A DNA stretch of 61,324 nucleotides. Source: Eubacteriales bacterium. GTDB taxonomy: Bacteria; Bacillota; Clostridia; Tissierellales; GPF-1. This document shows, piece by piece, positions 51,801 through 60,323 of this stretch. The notes below the pieces were generated by a model that was not told the origin of the DNA, searched no databases, and saw only the letters and a list, made by a program, of their open reading frames with translations. The stretch covers positions 1 to 61,324 of the forward strand of contig DAOUQF010000023.1 in assembly GCA_030625815.1 (NCBI GenBank), in the 5' to 3' direction. Positions within the stretch are counted from its first letter, which is position 1. The number at the start of each line of letters is the position of its first letter. The position numbers and the translations under genes were made by a program.

Positions 51801-53745
51801 ATTTCACCTTATTCTTTGCCTTATTATACGCCCGGGCTAGATCCGGCAAATCGGAGAATCGCTCATTCAATTCATCTTGATCCTTGAATCTCCCTTTTCG
51901 AATATCCTTTTCCAATTTCCGTTTGGCAAAAGACACAAAAAGCTGACTCATATCATAGTCTGGCGGATAGAGCTCCTCCGCTTTGGCAAGCTGCTTGACC
52001 CGGCGCCGCGGCAGCTTTCTCTCCTTGAAATCCTTCACTACCGTCACCAACCCCTGACCATCCTCATCCATATACACAATCGCCTTCTCGCCCGTATCCA
52101 AACAGCGCACCAGATCACCCTGATCTAGCGGTTCATAGGATTTTTGCTCCTTTATTGTTCGCTCTTTTTTCCGCTTGAATTCCACTTCCTGAACCTGCAA
52201 TATCCGAGATCCTGTCTCTTTATGGACAGCCATCTCCTTGGCGCGAGCCAATACCCGCGGCTTCAATCCCAATTCCTCTGAAATCCAGAAGGCATTGCTT
52301 GCGCCGGAGGCGCCCATTTCCAGTTGATACAAGGGCTCCAACGTCTCCGGGTTAAACTTCATTCGCGCGTTTTCAAAGCCCGGCATCTGCTCCCCGAAAT
52401 CTTTCAACACCCCGTAATGGGTTGTCACTACCGTCAAGGCGCCCTGCTTGTACAAATCCTCCAGGATTGCCATGCCCAAAGCCGCGCCCTCGCGCGGATC
52501 CGTTCCGGTTCCGATCTCATCCAACAATACCAGTACCCCTGGATTTGAACGATTTACGATCCGAACCAAATTCGTCATATGTCCAGAGAAGGTGCTTAAT
52601 GACTGCGACAAATCTTGCTGATCTCCGACGTCCACCAAGATCTCTTTGAAGATCGGCAGTTCAGTTCCTTCCCCGACCGGCAAATGCAGGCCCGATTGGG
52701 CCATTAAAACAAACAAGCCCAAAGTCTTAAGGACAACAGTCTTGCCCCCGGTATTCGGTCCCGTGATGACCAAAGTCCTCGCCTTATCTCCCAATTCAAA
52801 GTGAAGAGGCACTGCATCTTCAATAAGGGGATGCCGCCCAGAGCGAATTATCATCCGTTCTCCTTTATGGAGTTTCGGTCGTCTGCCATCCATTTGAAAG
52901 CTTAGTTTCGCCTTGGCAAAAGCAAAGTCGTACTCCGTCATCACTTCGATATTTTGTCGAATTGTACGCTCTTCCATCATCACCAGTCCCGTTAATGCAG
53001 ACAGGATCTGATACGTCTCCGCTTCAATGCCCCGCTCAATCCCATAGAGTTCTTCCGTGAGTTTTCCCATCACCGTCGGCTCCATAAAGAGAGTTGATCC
53101 CGTTGCACTCTGATCCACCACGGTGCCGGGGAATTTCGACTTATTCATGGCCTTGACGGGCACTACGAACCTTCCATTTCTACGGCTAATAAACTGCTCC
53201 TGCAAAAGCTTCGCCATCTCAGGCCGCTTCAAAAAGGAATTGATCCGCGTCTTGATGTTTTTCTCCACCTGTTCCTTGGATCGGCTGAGTCGCCACAACT
53301 CTTTAGTGGCACGTGGATGCACGCCTTGCGGTCCCACCGTTTGATGAATTTCTTCTTCCAATTCCGCCATGGATTCCAGATTCATGGCATAGCTGGAAAG
53401 TTCCGGTGCCAGGTGCGATTGATCCTCCATAAATTTCTTCATCGATCGACATCCGCGCATGAAATCTGCGATGGCTATCAATTCCTTCGGCTGAAGCACA
53501 TACTCTTTCTCAGCACGATCCAAATCCTGATCAACACCAGAAATTCCGTACAGAGGTACTGAACCCTGCACGTTCAAGATTGCTTTGGCTTCCGTCGTCA
53601 GTCGTTGCCGATGCAATACAATATCCAAACGATCCGATGGCTGCAACTCTTCAATTTTCTTTTTCCCCAAAGAACTATTGGCGCAAGCCATTAAACGCTC
53701 GCGAATAATTTCAAAATCCAGGGTATTATTTCCTATTTCTTTCAT
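51796..53745 (-). CDS. MutS2-family ATPase without Smr domain
   Basis: 649 residues from the ATG at 53745 (AGAGGAG). The core matches MutS2: N-terminal region, coiled-coil clamp (about 140-300), ATPase with Walker A TGPNTGGKT (about 327-335), Walker B LLDEIGTGTDPREGA, and an accessory region. Canonical MutS2 is about 780-790 residues and ends in an Smr nuclease domain (LDLRG…HGKGTG); none is present here, and the last 60 residues are a helical basic tail. MutS2 acts on branched DNA or collided ribosomes; this form should keep the ATPase but not the Smr nuclease. Confidence 0.87.
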   Translation of the reverse strand: MKEIGNNTLDFEIIRERLMACANSSLGKKKIEELQPSDRLDIVLHRQRLTTEAKAILNVQGSVPLYGISGVDQDLDRAEKEYVLQPKELIAIADFMRGCRSMKKFMEDQSHLAPELSSYAMNLESMAELEEEIHQTVGPQGVHPRATKELWRLSRSKEQVEKNIKTRINSFLKRPEMAKLLQEQFISRRNGRFVVPVKAMNKSKFPGTVVDQSATGSTLFMEPTVMGKLTEELYGIERGIEAETYQILSALTGLVMMEERTIRQNIEVMTEYDFAFAKAKLSFQMDGRRPKLHKGERMIIRSGRHPLIEDAVPLHFELGDKARTLVITGPNTGGKTVVLKTLGLFVLMAQSGLHLPVGEGTELPIFKEILVDVGDQQDLSQSLSTFSGHMTNLVRIVNRSNPGVLVLLDEIGTGTDPREGAALGMAILEDLYKQGALTVVTTHYGVLKDFGEQMPGFENARMKFNPETLEPLYQLEMGASGASNAFWISEELGLKPRVLARAKEMAVHKETGSRILQVQEVEFKRKKERTIKEQKSYEPLDQGDLVRCLDTGEKAIVYMDEDGQGLVTVVKDFKERKLPRRRVKQLAKAEELYPPDYDMSQLFVSFAKRKLEKDIRKGRFKDQDELNERFSDLPDLARAYNKAKNKVKS

Positions 53746-53792
53746 GTTGTCTCCTCTCATCGCCAATCCTGATGAAATTTCAAATTCGAGTA

Positions 53793-53823
53793 TAAAAAAA
53801 GGATCGCAGAAATTCTGCGATCC
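53793..53823 (-). terminator. Perfect terminator hairpin upstream of the mutS2-like gene
   Basis: GGATCGCAGAA…TTCTGCGATCC followed by a run of T on the minus strand, about 50 bases before the start codon. It either ends the alaX operon or attenuates the mutS2-like gene. Confidence 0.88.
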
Positions 53824-53980
53824 ACAATTGCAATTTATACAAGGTGGTGTCCCCAGAAGGGACGCGGATGCTAGATTTCATCAGTAACTGGCCGGTTTTT
53901 AAGCATCACAAAATGAGCCTTTTAAACCATTCCAAATTTTCTTTACTGAATGAAACCTCGAACCATAAAATCCTCCTTGT
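53824..53980 (-). promoter_or_regulatory. Structured leader with a 7-codon ORF upstream of the mutS2-like gene
   Basis: On the minus strand an ideal AAGGAGG (53972-53978) stands five bases before an ATG (53966) that opens the tiny frame MVRGFIQ and stops at 53943. It is followed by a stem (GATGCT 53902-53907 with AGCATC 53867-53872) and a hairpin (GTCCC-TTCT-GGGGAC, about 53849-53863), then by the terminator at 53793-53823. A leader ORF, competing hairpins and a terminator are the parts of an attenuator. No known riboswitch or T-box core was recognised. Confidence 0.5.
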
Positions 53981-54006
53981 TCAAAATCATTGTACCTTGA
54001 TCAATT

Positions 54007-55194
54007 TTATTTGTCAATTTTTTCAGAAAACAGCGTCCGTTCAACCTGTTCCATGAACTGTTTCAGATCCTCACCCTCTTGAAAACTGCCTTGCGCGGAA
54101 CTTGCTCCGCCACCGCCGCGGCCATTCACCGTTTGGATGGTTTCTTTAAAGATCTTACCTGCATGGAGCTCTTCGAGATTATGCATCAATATGACCTTTT
54201 TTTCCGACAAACTCCCGAATAGGCAAACCGCTTCTCGTTCCTTCAATACCGTTTTCGCCAGATTCATCATCATACCCGCTTCCATATTTTCAAAGGTTCG
54301 AACCAGAAGCGTCTGCTCCTCTCTTACCAACTCCTCCATCATTCGATCAAGTTCCCGGAGCCGATAAGCTTTCAGCTCCTGTTCCAGACTCGCAAGTTTC
54401 TCCCGCTCCTTCTTCAATCGAGCGACAAGATTTGCGGTTTCCGCTGAGTATTGCTGATTCAATTCCCGCAAAACGCGATGCTCGAAGGTGGAGTATTTTA
54501 CCGCCCGCATCCCGCAGACAAATTGAATCCGGGTCATGCCCTTGTACTTGTCCGCCCGAAGAATTCGCAAGATCCCCACTTCCCCCGTTCGCGACGGATG
54601 CGTGCCACAACAGGCGACACAATCCACCCCCGGAACATTGACTACTCGAATATCAGTTTCCACAGTCGGTTTCTTTCGAAGGGGAACATCCGCCAATTCA
54701 TCCAATTGCTCGGCTATGCGGATTTCGACCGGCAAATTCTCTTGAATCTTACGATTCACTTCCTCTTCGATTTCAAGAACCATCACTTCAGGAATCTCTG
54801 GCAGATCGATATCCACCGTCACCACTTCCGCCCCCATATGAAAACCCTTGTTGTTTCCCTTCAAACGCTCATAAATCACGCCGGACAGAAGATGCTCGCC
54901 GCAATGCTGCTGCATATGGTCGAGTCTCCGTTCCCAGTCAATCTTAATTGTCACCTCTGTCCCAGCAGGAATCGGCTCTGCCACAAGATGGCGAATGGTT
55001 TCCCCATTTTCCCGCACATCGCTGACAGCAATCCCATTGATCCAACCATGATCCGCATCCTGTCCGCCGCCCTCTGGGGCAAAAATCGTCTGATCCAAAA
55101 TCACCCAGACTTTTCCGTCTTTCTCTTCAACCGCCTCGACTCTCGCCTGGGCTTCTTTTAGATATACGTCCGTGTCAAATAATCGTCTTGTCAT
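54007..55194 (-). CDS. alaX: Alanyl-tRNA editing protein (AlaX-L type)
   Basis: 395 residues from the ATG at 55194 (AGGAGAGG). Domains: a Gly-rich beta-barrel like that of AlaRS (FAPEGGGQDADHG), the editing core with HxxxH in HCGEHLLSG (about 97-105) and CxxxH in CCGTHPSRTGEVG (about 203), and a C-terminal DHHA1 domain (GRGGGGASSAQGSFQ). It removes Ser or Gly wrongly attached to tRNA-Ala. It lies 11 bases behind the selenoprotein gene in one operon. Confidence 0.92.
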   Translation of the reverse strand: MTRRLFDTDVYLKEAQARVEAVEEKDGKVWVILDQTIFAPEGGGQDADHGWINGIAVSDVRENGETIRHLVAEPIPAGTEVTIKIDWERRLDHMQQHCGEHLLSGVIYERLKGNNKGFHMGAEVVTVDIDLPEIPEVMVLEIEEEVNRKIQENLPVEIRIAEQLDELADVPLRKKPTVETDIRVVNVPGVDCVACCGTHPSRTGEVGILRILRADKYKGMTRIQFVCGMRAVKYSTFEHRVLRELNQQYSAETANLVARLKKEREKLASLEQELKAYRLRELDRMMEELVREEQTLLVRTFENMEAGMMMNLAKTVLKEREAVCLFGSLSEKKVILMHNLEELHAGKIFKETIQTVNGRGGGGASSAQGSFQEGEDLKQFMEQVERTLFSEKIDK

Positions 55195-55205
55195 TTTCAC
55201 CTCTC

Positions 55206-55505
55206 CTAAAATCGCAAATTCAGCCCCTTAGCAATCACCCGCTTAAAAATCCAAACCCCGGATAGAACAAAGGTCAATTCCTCCGTTCGCTTCATCACAG
55301 GCAAGTGCAAATATACATCAATTCCATCAATAGTGTGCTTTACATATAATTCTTCTTCCGGTGCCGCCGGCACCGCGAGCTGGATCTCCGGCTCGATCAC
55401 AGAGCCCGCTCAGCCGCCACCCGCCATGCGAAGACTCAGGGTAATCACCCGCTTGTCTTTTCTTAGCAAGTGCGCTTTGACACTTTCCTCAATGACGATC
55501 TTCAT
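55206..55505 (-). CDS. Selenoprotein of the HesB-like/'CC-Se motif' type (in-frame UGA = Sec)
   Basis: Read with UGA as selenocysteine, this is a 99-residue protein. The ATG at 55505 has a GGAGG six bases upstream; the frame runs MKIVIEESVKAHLLRKDKR…SLRMAGGG, meets TGA at 55410-55412 (residue 32), and goes on in the same phase (AGSVIEPEIQLAVPAAP … TIDGIDVYLHLPV … LSGVWIFKRVIAKGL) to a stop at 55206. The two halves together match a small IscA/HesB-like (seleno)protein family in which a Cys-Cys or Sec motif occupies this place. A GGCTC-TGTGATC-GAGCC hairpin sits just after the UGA and is a SECIS candidate. Conventional annotation would give only the 64-residue part. Confidence 0.78.
55380..55412 (-). 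promoter_or_regulatory. Candidate bacterial SECIS element
   Basis: Directly downstream of the UGA (55412-55410) a five-base-pair stem GGCTC/GAGCC closes a seven-base loop TGTGATC with a GU near its 5' side, as in bacterial SECIS loops. The distance from the UGA is at the short end of known examples. A second, stronger hairpin (GGTGCC…GGCACC, about 55361-55375) lies further on and could also contribute. Confidence 0.45.
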
Positions 55506-55518
55506 TTCCGTCCTCCAT

Positions 55519-58095
55519 CTATTTTCCTTTTTCCGATAGAATCGTTACAATTCCCGTATTTCCGTCTACCTGAATCCGATCTCCGGTTTGAATCTTGCTC
55601 GTCGCTTGATCCACCCCTACGATGGCAGGGATCCCATATTCCCGAGCGACAATCGCTCCATGAGTCAACAGTCCTCCTACCTCCAAAACCAAGCCTCTGG
55701 CATGAATAAACAGCGGGGTCCAACCCGGATCCGTAAAGGGCGCAACTAAAATTTCACCAGGTTCCATCCTTGCCTCTTCCGGGTGTTCGACAACCCGCGC
55801 AACGCCCTCATAAACACCACTGGAAACGCCGGTACCCCCAAGCTCATTTTCATTCAAGCTTCGATTCGCATCTTCCGGCGGCACGATCCAACCGCGATTG
55901 GTTACAACCCGCGGCACGCGCCGACCTTCTGCTTTCTCGAAAGCAAGTCTTCTTTCTTTGATCCGTTCTTGCATGGCTTGTTTCTCTTTTACCATTTCAA
56001 TAACTTCGTCAAATTCCAAATAGTAGACGTCCTCCACCGCATCCAACCATCCCAGGTCAACCGCCTCTTTCGCGATGCGTAGAATCTCCTTTTTCACCTC
56101 GCCATACACCAAAATCATGCCATACTTTCCATGTTCCCGCGCAGGCATCAAATACAAAACCCGATCCACCATGTCCCGATAAAACCGCCGAAAAATCATG
56201 CGGAATCCCGCACTCATTTGCGCCACAATCTGATCGCCGGCCGCAATCGATGCTTGCGTCAATGCCTCGTACTCACGGCGATGCTGGTCCGGCTTGAATA
56301 CCCGCAAATGATTTTGAACACTCAACACAATGGCTGACGGATCTTCGAACCAGCGGGCATTGGTAATATCGATTTCCCCAATCCCTCGTGATCCGTACCG
56401 GTCCATAACCACTCTCATTTGATCGCCGGTTGATCCCTCTGCGCGCATCAGTTCGGAAACAAAAACCTTTGCGTCCCATTGATCCAAGCGTCGATGCCAC
56501 ACATTGTCTTCCCGAATTTTCTCCGCCAAGTCTCCTATGACGAGTCCCATCTCGGTGGTCACATTGCCGATCAAACCCTTCACCAAGGTCTGCGCCAATT
56601 CATCAGTTCCCAAGAAACGCTCGGTTTTTTTCACAAGAAACCGATAGGACGCCATCCCCGGTCCAATATAGGGAACAAATCGTGTAAAGGCTTCCAACAA
56701 ATACCCCTGTATGCCTGCCTTGCAAATCTCCAACCGCTTAATCGAATCCTCTTCTTTTTCTAGGTCATCCTTCAACTGATTGAGATAGGCACCGATAAAA
56801 ACGTTGCACGCCTCAATCTGTAATTTCTTCGGGCGGCTGGCCTGTCTCATCCCGTGAATCAAAAACTTCACCGTATCCCACAAAGACTTTCCCTGATCGC
56901 TGCGTGGCTGCATGCCTTTTACAAATTCCTTGTCCTTCAATACTCGGCGCATACTGCCCGCCATCACCGCATCGATCACGTCTATTCTAGTTCCGATCGT
57001 CTTTCGAAACAACGGCACGGCCAGATAATCCGTCATATCCACAAACAGGTATCCACCGGCATCATGCATAATTTGTGTCTTTCCCGACTCATCCCTATCA
57101 AAGGGAAAAACCCATTTCAAACAATCCGCTCCTAACGTCCGCATGGGTTTCATCATATTTTGAATATGATGAAAGGAGAGATACACCGCATTTCCTTCCC
57201 GCTCCGGATCAATCAATGGAAATAGCGTCGTAATGGCTCTCGCCTGCAAGATCCAAAGCTTCCCCTCTCGATCAAGCGCCCATTCAATATCCATTGGCAT
57301 GCCGTAAAGATTTTCAACGTCACCCGCGAGACTCGCAAGCCGGTGAATCATGGACTCTTCCAGCATGCCATTTTCTTCTGATTCTTGTTGGTGCGCTAGA
57401 ATCTCTTTTGCTTCACGCTGATAGACGATGGTATTGGGCGTCATTTTTCCCGCTACCAACTCATCTCCCGTACCTCTTACATAGTCCACCGTCAAATTCT
57501 TTCGATTCTCAGATAACGGATCCACGGTAAAGACTACCCCTGAATATTTTGGCGCAATCATCCGTTGAATGACAACAGAGATCGATAAATTCCGATGAGT
57601 GATCTGATTTTTCAACCGATAACTGATAGCACGGTCATTAAACAGAGACGCCCAGCATTTTCGAATAGAAACCATGACCGCTTCAATCCCTTCAACAAAG
57701 AGATAGCTGTCCTGCTGACCGGCGAAGGAGGCTTCCGGCAGGTCTTCCGCCGTAGCGCTGGAGCGCACCGCAAAGGAAGTTCCTTCAACGAATTCTTGTA
57801 AGACTGTCCGCATCTCCGTCTCCAGCGTTTTGCTCAATTCCGTTTGAATAATCAATCCGCGAATCTCTTTGCCCTTTGCTTCAATTCCTTTAATATCCTC
57901 CGGGTCCAATTCATCCAAGGCGAGCAGTTGAGCGCTCCCACCGATCGTGTGAATCATCTCGTCAAATACCCGCGACAAAACACAGAATCCTTCGGGCACC
58001 GGAAAACCCGCTTGCAAAAGAATCCCTAAATTATGCCCTTTTCCACCAACCAAATGAAATTCTTCTTTTGTCAATTCTTGAAAATATTTGATCAT
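55519..58095 (-). CDS. PEP-synthase-like / rifampin-phosphotransferase-type dikinase
   Basis: 858 residues from the ATG at 58095 (GGGAG). An N-terminal ATP-grasp domain (GGKGHNLGILLQAGFPVPEGF, about 14-35; RSSATAEDLPEASFAGQQDS; VFTVDPLSENR), a middle helical domain and a C-terminal phosphohistidine swivel domain (EVGGLLTHGAIVAREYG, His about 825). The order ATP-domain, middle, His-domain and the length match rifamycin phosphotransferases and related pyruvate, water dikinase-like proteins; the PEP/pyruvate barrel of true PpsA is absent. The acceptor substrate is unknown. First gene of the operon with the selenoprotein and alaX genes. Confidence 0.83.
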   Translation of the reverse strand: MIKYFQELTKEEFHLVGGKGHNLGILLQAGFPVPEGFCVLSRVFDEMIHTIGGSAQLLALDELDPEDIKGIEAKGKEIRGLIIQTELSKTLETEMRTVLQEFVEGTSFAVRSSATAEDLPEASFAGQQDSYLFVEGIEAVMVSIRKCWASLFNDRAISYRLKNQITHRNLSISVVIQRMIAPKYSGVVFTVDPLSENRKNLTVDYVRGTGDELVAGKMTPNTIVYQREAKEILAHQQESEENGMLEESMIHRLASLAGDVENLYGMPMDIEWALDREGKLWILQARAITTLFPLIDPEREGNAVYLSFHHIQNMMKPMRTLGADCLKWVFPFDRDESGKTQIMHDAGGYLFVDMTDYLAVPLFRKTIGTRIDVIDAVMAGSMRRVLKDKEFVKGMQPRSDQGKSLWDTVKFLIHGMRQASRPKKLQIEACNVFIGAYLNQLKDDLEKEEDSIKRLEICKAGIQGYLLEAFTRFVPYIGPGMASYRFLVKKTERFLGTDELAQTLVKGLIGNVTTEMGLVIGDLAEKIREDNVWHRRLDQWDAKVFVSELMRAEGSTGDQMRVVMDRYGSRGIGEIDITNARWFEDPSAIVLSVQNHLRVFKPDQHRREYEALTQASIAAGDQIVAQMSAGFRMIFRRFYRDMVDRVLYLMPAREHGKYGMILVYGEVKKEILRIAKEAVDLGWLDAVEDVYYLEFDEVIEMVKEKQAMQERIKERRLAFEKAEGRRVPRVVTNRGWIVPPEDANRSLNENELGGTGVSSGVYEGVARVVEHPEEARMEPGEILVAPFTDPGWTPLFIHARGLVLEVGGLLTHGAIVAREYGIPAIVGVDQATSKIQTGDRIQVDGNTGIVTILSEKGK

Positions 58096-58301
58096 GTTCG
58101 ACTCCCACATTTTGTTTCGGATTTGTTATCTTTTCTTGCCAATTAATCTTAGTTTATTCCAAATTTTCGACTTGTGCAATTCAGCATTTCATTACGATCT
58201 GCAATCTCTGCTACGTTTTGTGATATCCCCTTTTATTATCCAAAATTTAGGCGCATACTGGTGGCAACGCAACACCAAATTCAATCGTAGAGGAGAAAAA
58301 A

Positions 58302-58721
58302 ATGGAAAATTCTTTAGAAAAAGAGCTAAATATGCTACATGACATTGGCAACGATCTTCAAGACCTTGTTGAATCAATCGGACACATTCCCCCCAACTCT
58401 GAGCTTGAAGAAAAAATTACCGTCTTCCTCAATGTCTGTATGAGCAGCTTCAGCAAATTTTACGGTTCCGAAACTGAACGCTATCAAGTCATGCATGATC
58501 TTGCTAATCCAAAAAAATTGACGGGTAAAAGATATGCCCAATTTGTTGAACATATTGACGCCACCTTTAAAGCGTACAAACAGGGTCTCTTAAAAGTCAT
58601 TCCTTCAACCAGACCAGACTTGTTCAGCAATGGATACATCATCATGGACGACGACTTCGATTCGGACAATCCCGATTATGAGGAATCCAATTTAAAAGAC
58701 TCCGTTCTTCCTCTGTCATAA
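58302..58721 (+). CDS. Protein of unknown function
   Basis: 139 residues, after AGAGGAG. Mostly helical with an acidic C-terminal stretch (MDDDFDSDNPDYEESN). No signal peptide, membrane segment or recognised motif. Divergent from the dikinase operon, monocistronic with its own terminator, so probably a real small cytosolic protein; no family could be named. Confidence 0.65.
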   Translation: MENSLEKELNMLHDIGNDLQDLVESIGHIPPNSELEEKITVFLNVCMSSFSKFYGSETERYQVMHDLANPKKLTGKRYAQFVEHIDATFKAYKQGLLKVIPSTRPDLFSNGYIIMDDDFDSDNPDYEESNLKDSVLPLS

Positions 58722-58773
58722 AAATACACTTATCCACAATCTGTTCAAAAAAATCACCTGTTTTCCACAAAGA

Positions 58774-58802
58774 AACGACACTGTCCCCAGTGCCGTTTTT
58801 TT
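58774..58802 (+). terminator. Terminator after the 139-residue protein gene
   Basis: AACGACACTG…CAGTGCCGTT followed by a T run. Confidence 0.85.
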
Positions 58803-58827
58803 CGTCCCACTCTATTCTTCTAACACC

Positions 58828-60186
58828 CTATTTAACTCGGGTAACAAACTCCTCAATTGCGTCAATCACTCGCTCGTCTACATGATTCGGCAATTGGTAT
58901 TCACCAGGATTCGGATCGCCTTCCCCAGGCATCATCAGATGATTCAACTGATCAAAGAGTACGAATTCCGCATGGGCGGCGCCAATGGATTCCTTCCAAC
59001 CTTCAAATTGGGCGACAGGTACCTGATAATCCCGCTCTCCCTGTAAAAACAATTTCGGAGTCGTGTAAAATTTCACCTCTTCCAAAGGCCGATACGCATT
59101 TAGATCAATCCAATAGGCTGGATATGCGCCAAGAATCGGCGACTTTGGATCCAATTTTTCTGGATTATTTACTTGTTCCGCAATCGCTGCAATCTGCGCG
59201 ATTTGATCCGCCTCATCCTGGCTGGTTTCTCCATCCAATTCCGCCAAATAGGTGTACTGGTCCACAATCATTCCCTGCAAAGGTTGGTTGGAGGCTGCCA
59301 TAAAGATCCATCCCGCCACCTCATTGGTGTGCACCATCATCTTGGGAATCAAATAGCCTCCCAGACTATGTCCCAATACAAAGATTTGATTTTCATCAAC
59401 CTGCGGATCCACCTTGGCAATCTCGATAGCCGCCAACACATCCTCTATGGTTTCTTCCCATACGGTAAACTCATAGTTTTCTATAAAGCTCTCTGCGTGG
59501 GCCAATGTCCGTTTGTCATAGCGCAAAGTCGCAATTCCCTGTGCCGCCAAGCCTTCCGCCAAATCCAAGAAGGGCTTGTTCGGTCCAATGGTTTCATCCT
59601 TGTCCGTTGCTCCAGATCCATGAACCAAGATCACAAGGGGAACCTGAGTTTCTTCCGATGCCTCCATGGGAAACATCAGCTGACCCTCCAATTCATAAGG
59701 ACCAACTGAAATGGTGTCGCTGATGGTTTGTGCCGTCGCTGTCGGCTCTTCCGTGTCATCTGGCAGCTTGGCCACATCGCTGTAATTCAGACCCGCAATC
59801 TCTCCAAATTCATTGAAGACCACGTTGATCCCAAACGGCTTATTGACAAAACCAATGGCAATCTGAACAATTTGATACCCTTGGGCTTCCCACTCGGCAG
59901 TCCCCAAAACCTCACCCGGTTCCCCAACCGACTTGTAGAGATCCTCCATAATCTGCTGATAAACCTCGGCATTGACCGCCTTTTGCATGGCTTCGTCATG
60001 GGCATAGCTTGTATAGGCTGCCTTATAATTCCCTGCAGTCAAATCCCCCACATAGGCCTCAGCCGTTGCTTTCATCTCCTCCAAAGTCGCAAGTGTCGGC
60101 GCCTCCGGTTCCACTGCAGTCTCTTTCCCTTTGCAGCCTGTCAATGCAAGCATCAGTATCAAAAATATCCCAATCCACTTTTTCAT
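58828..60186 (-). CDS. Lipoprotein with DUF3887 and alpha/beta-hydrolase domains
   Basis: 452 residues: a lipoprotein signal with lipobox LTGC (Cys at about 18), a DUF3887 module (about 38-130: AYVGDLTAGNYKAAYTSYAHD), and an alpha/beta hydrolase domain with oxyanion segment VHGSGATDKD, nucleophile Ser in GHSLGGYL (about 272), Asp in GERDYQVP and His in LNHLMMP. Expected to be anchored at the outer face of the membrane and to hydrolyse esters or peptides; the substrate is unknown. Monocistronic. Confidence 0.9.
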   Translation of the reverse strand: MKKWIGIFLILMLALTGCKGKETAVEPEAPTLATLEEMKATAEAYVGDLTAGNYKAAYTSYAHDEAMQKAVNAEVYQQIMEDLYKSVGEPGEVLGTAEWEAQGYQIVQIAIGFVNKPFGINVVFNEFGEIAGLNYSDVAKLPDDTEEPTATAQTISDTISVGPYELEGQLMFPMEASEETQVPLVILVHGSGATDKDETIGPNKPFLDLAEGLAAQGIATLRYDKRTLAHAESFIENYEFTVWEETIEDVLAAIEIAKVDPQVDENQIFVLGHSLGGYLIPKMMVHTNEVAGWIFMAASNQPLQGMIVDQYTYLAELDGETSQDEADQIAQIAAIAEQVNNPEKLDPKSPILGAYPAYWIDLNAYRPLEEVKFYTTPKLFLQGERDYQVPVAQFEGWKESIGAAHAEFVLFDQLNHLMMPGEGDPNPGEYQLPNHVDERVIDAIEEFVTRVK

Positions 60187-60323
60187 TTCGTCCTCCTTGT
60201 TATATACACACTATAACAGTTATGTATTCATCTTATACCCCGATTATTTCTCTGTCAACAACTTATCAATCCTTTTACCTTTTTCTTCCTTGCGATACAA
60301 TAAAAGAAAAAAGGAGAAAACCT

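Noticed and set aside
53841-53870. A GGTGGTGTCCCC stretch that looks like a T-box antiterminator core
   Set aside because: It is on the plus strand, opposite to the gene it could control, and lacks the full AGGGTGGNACCGCG core; on the transcribed strand no T-box features were found.
55206-55400. The selenoprotein gene as a 64-residue protein starting at GTG 55400
   Set aside because: No ribosome site is near that GTG, whereas the ATG at 55505 has a perfect one and the intervening sequence is protein-like; reading the TGA as Sec is more consistent.
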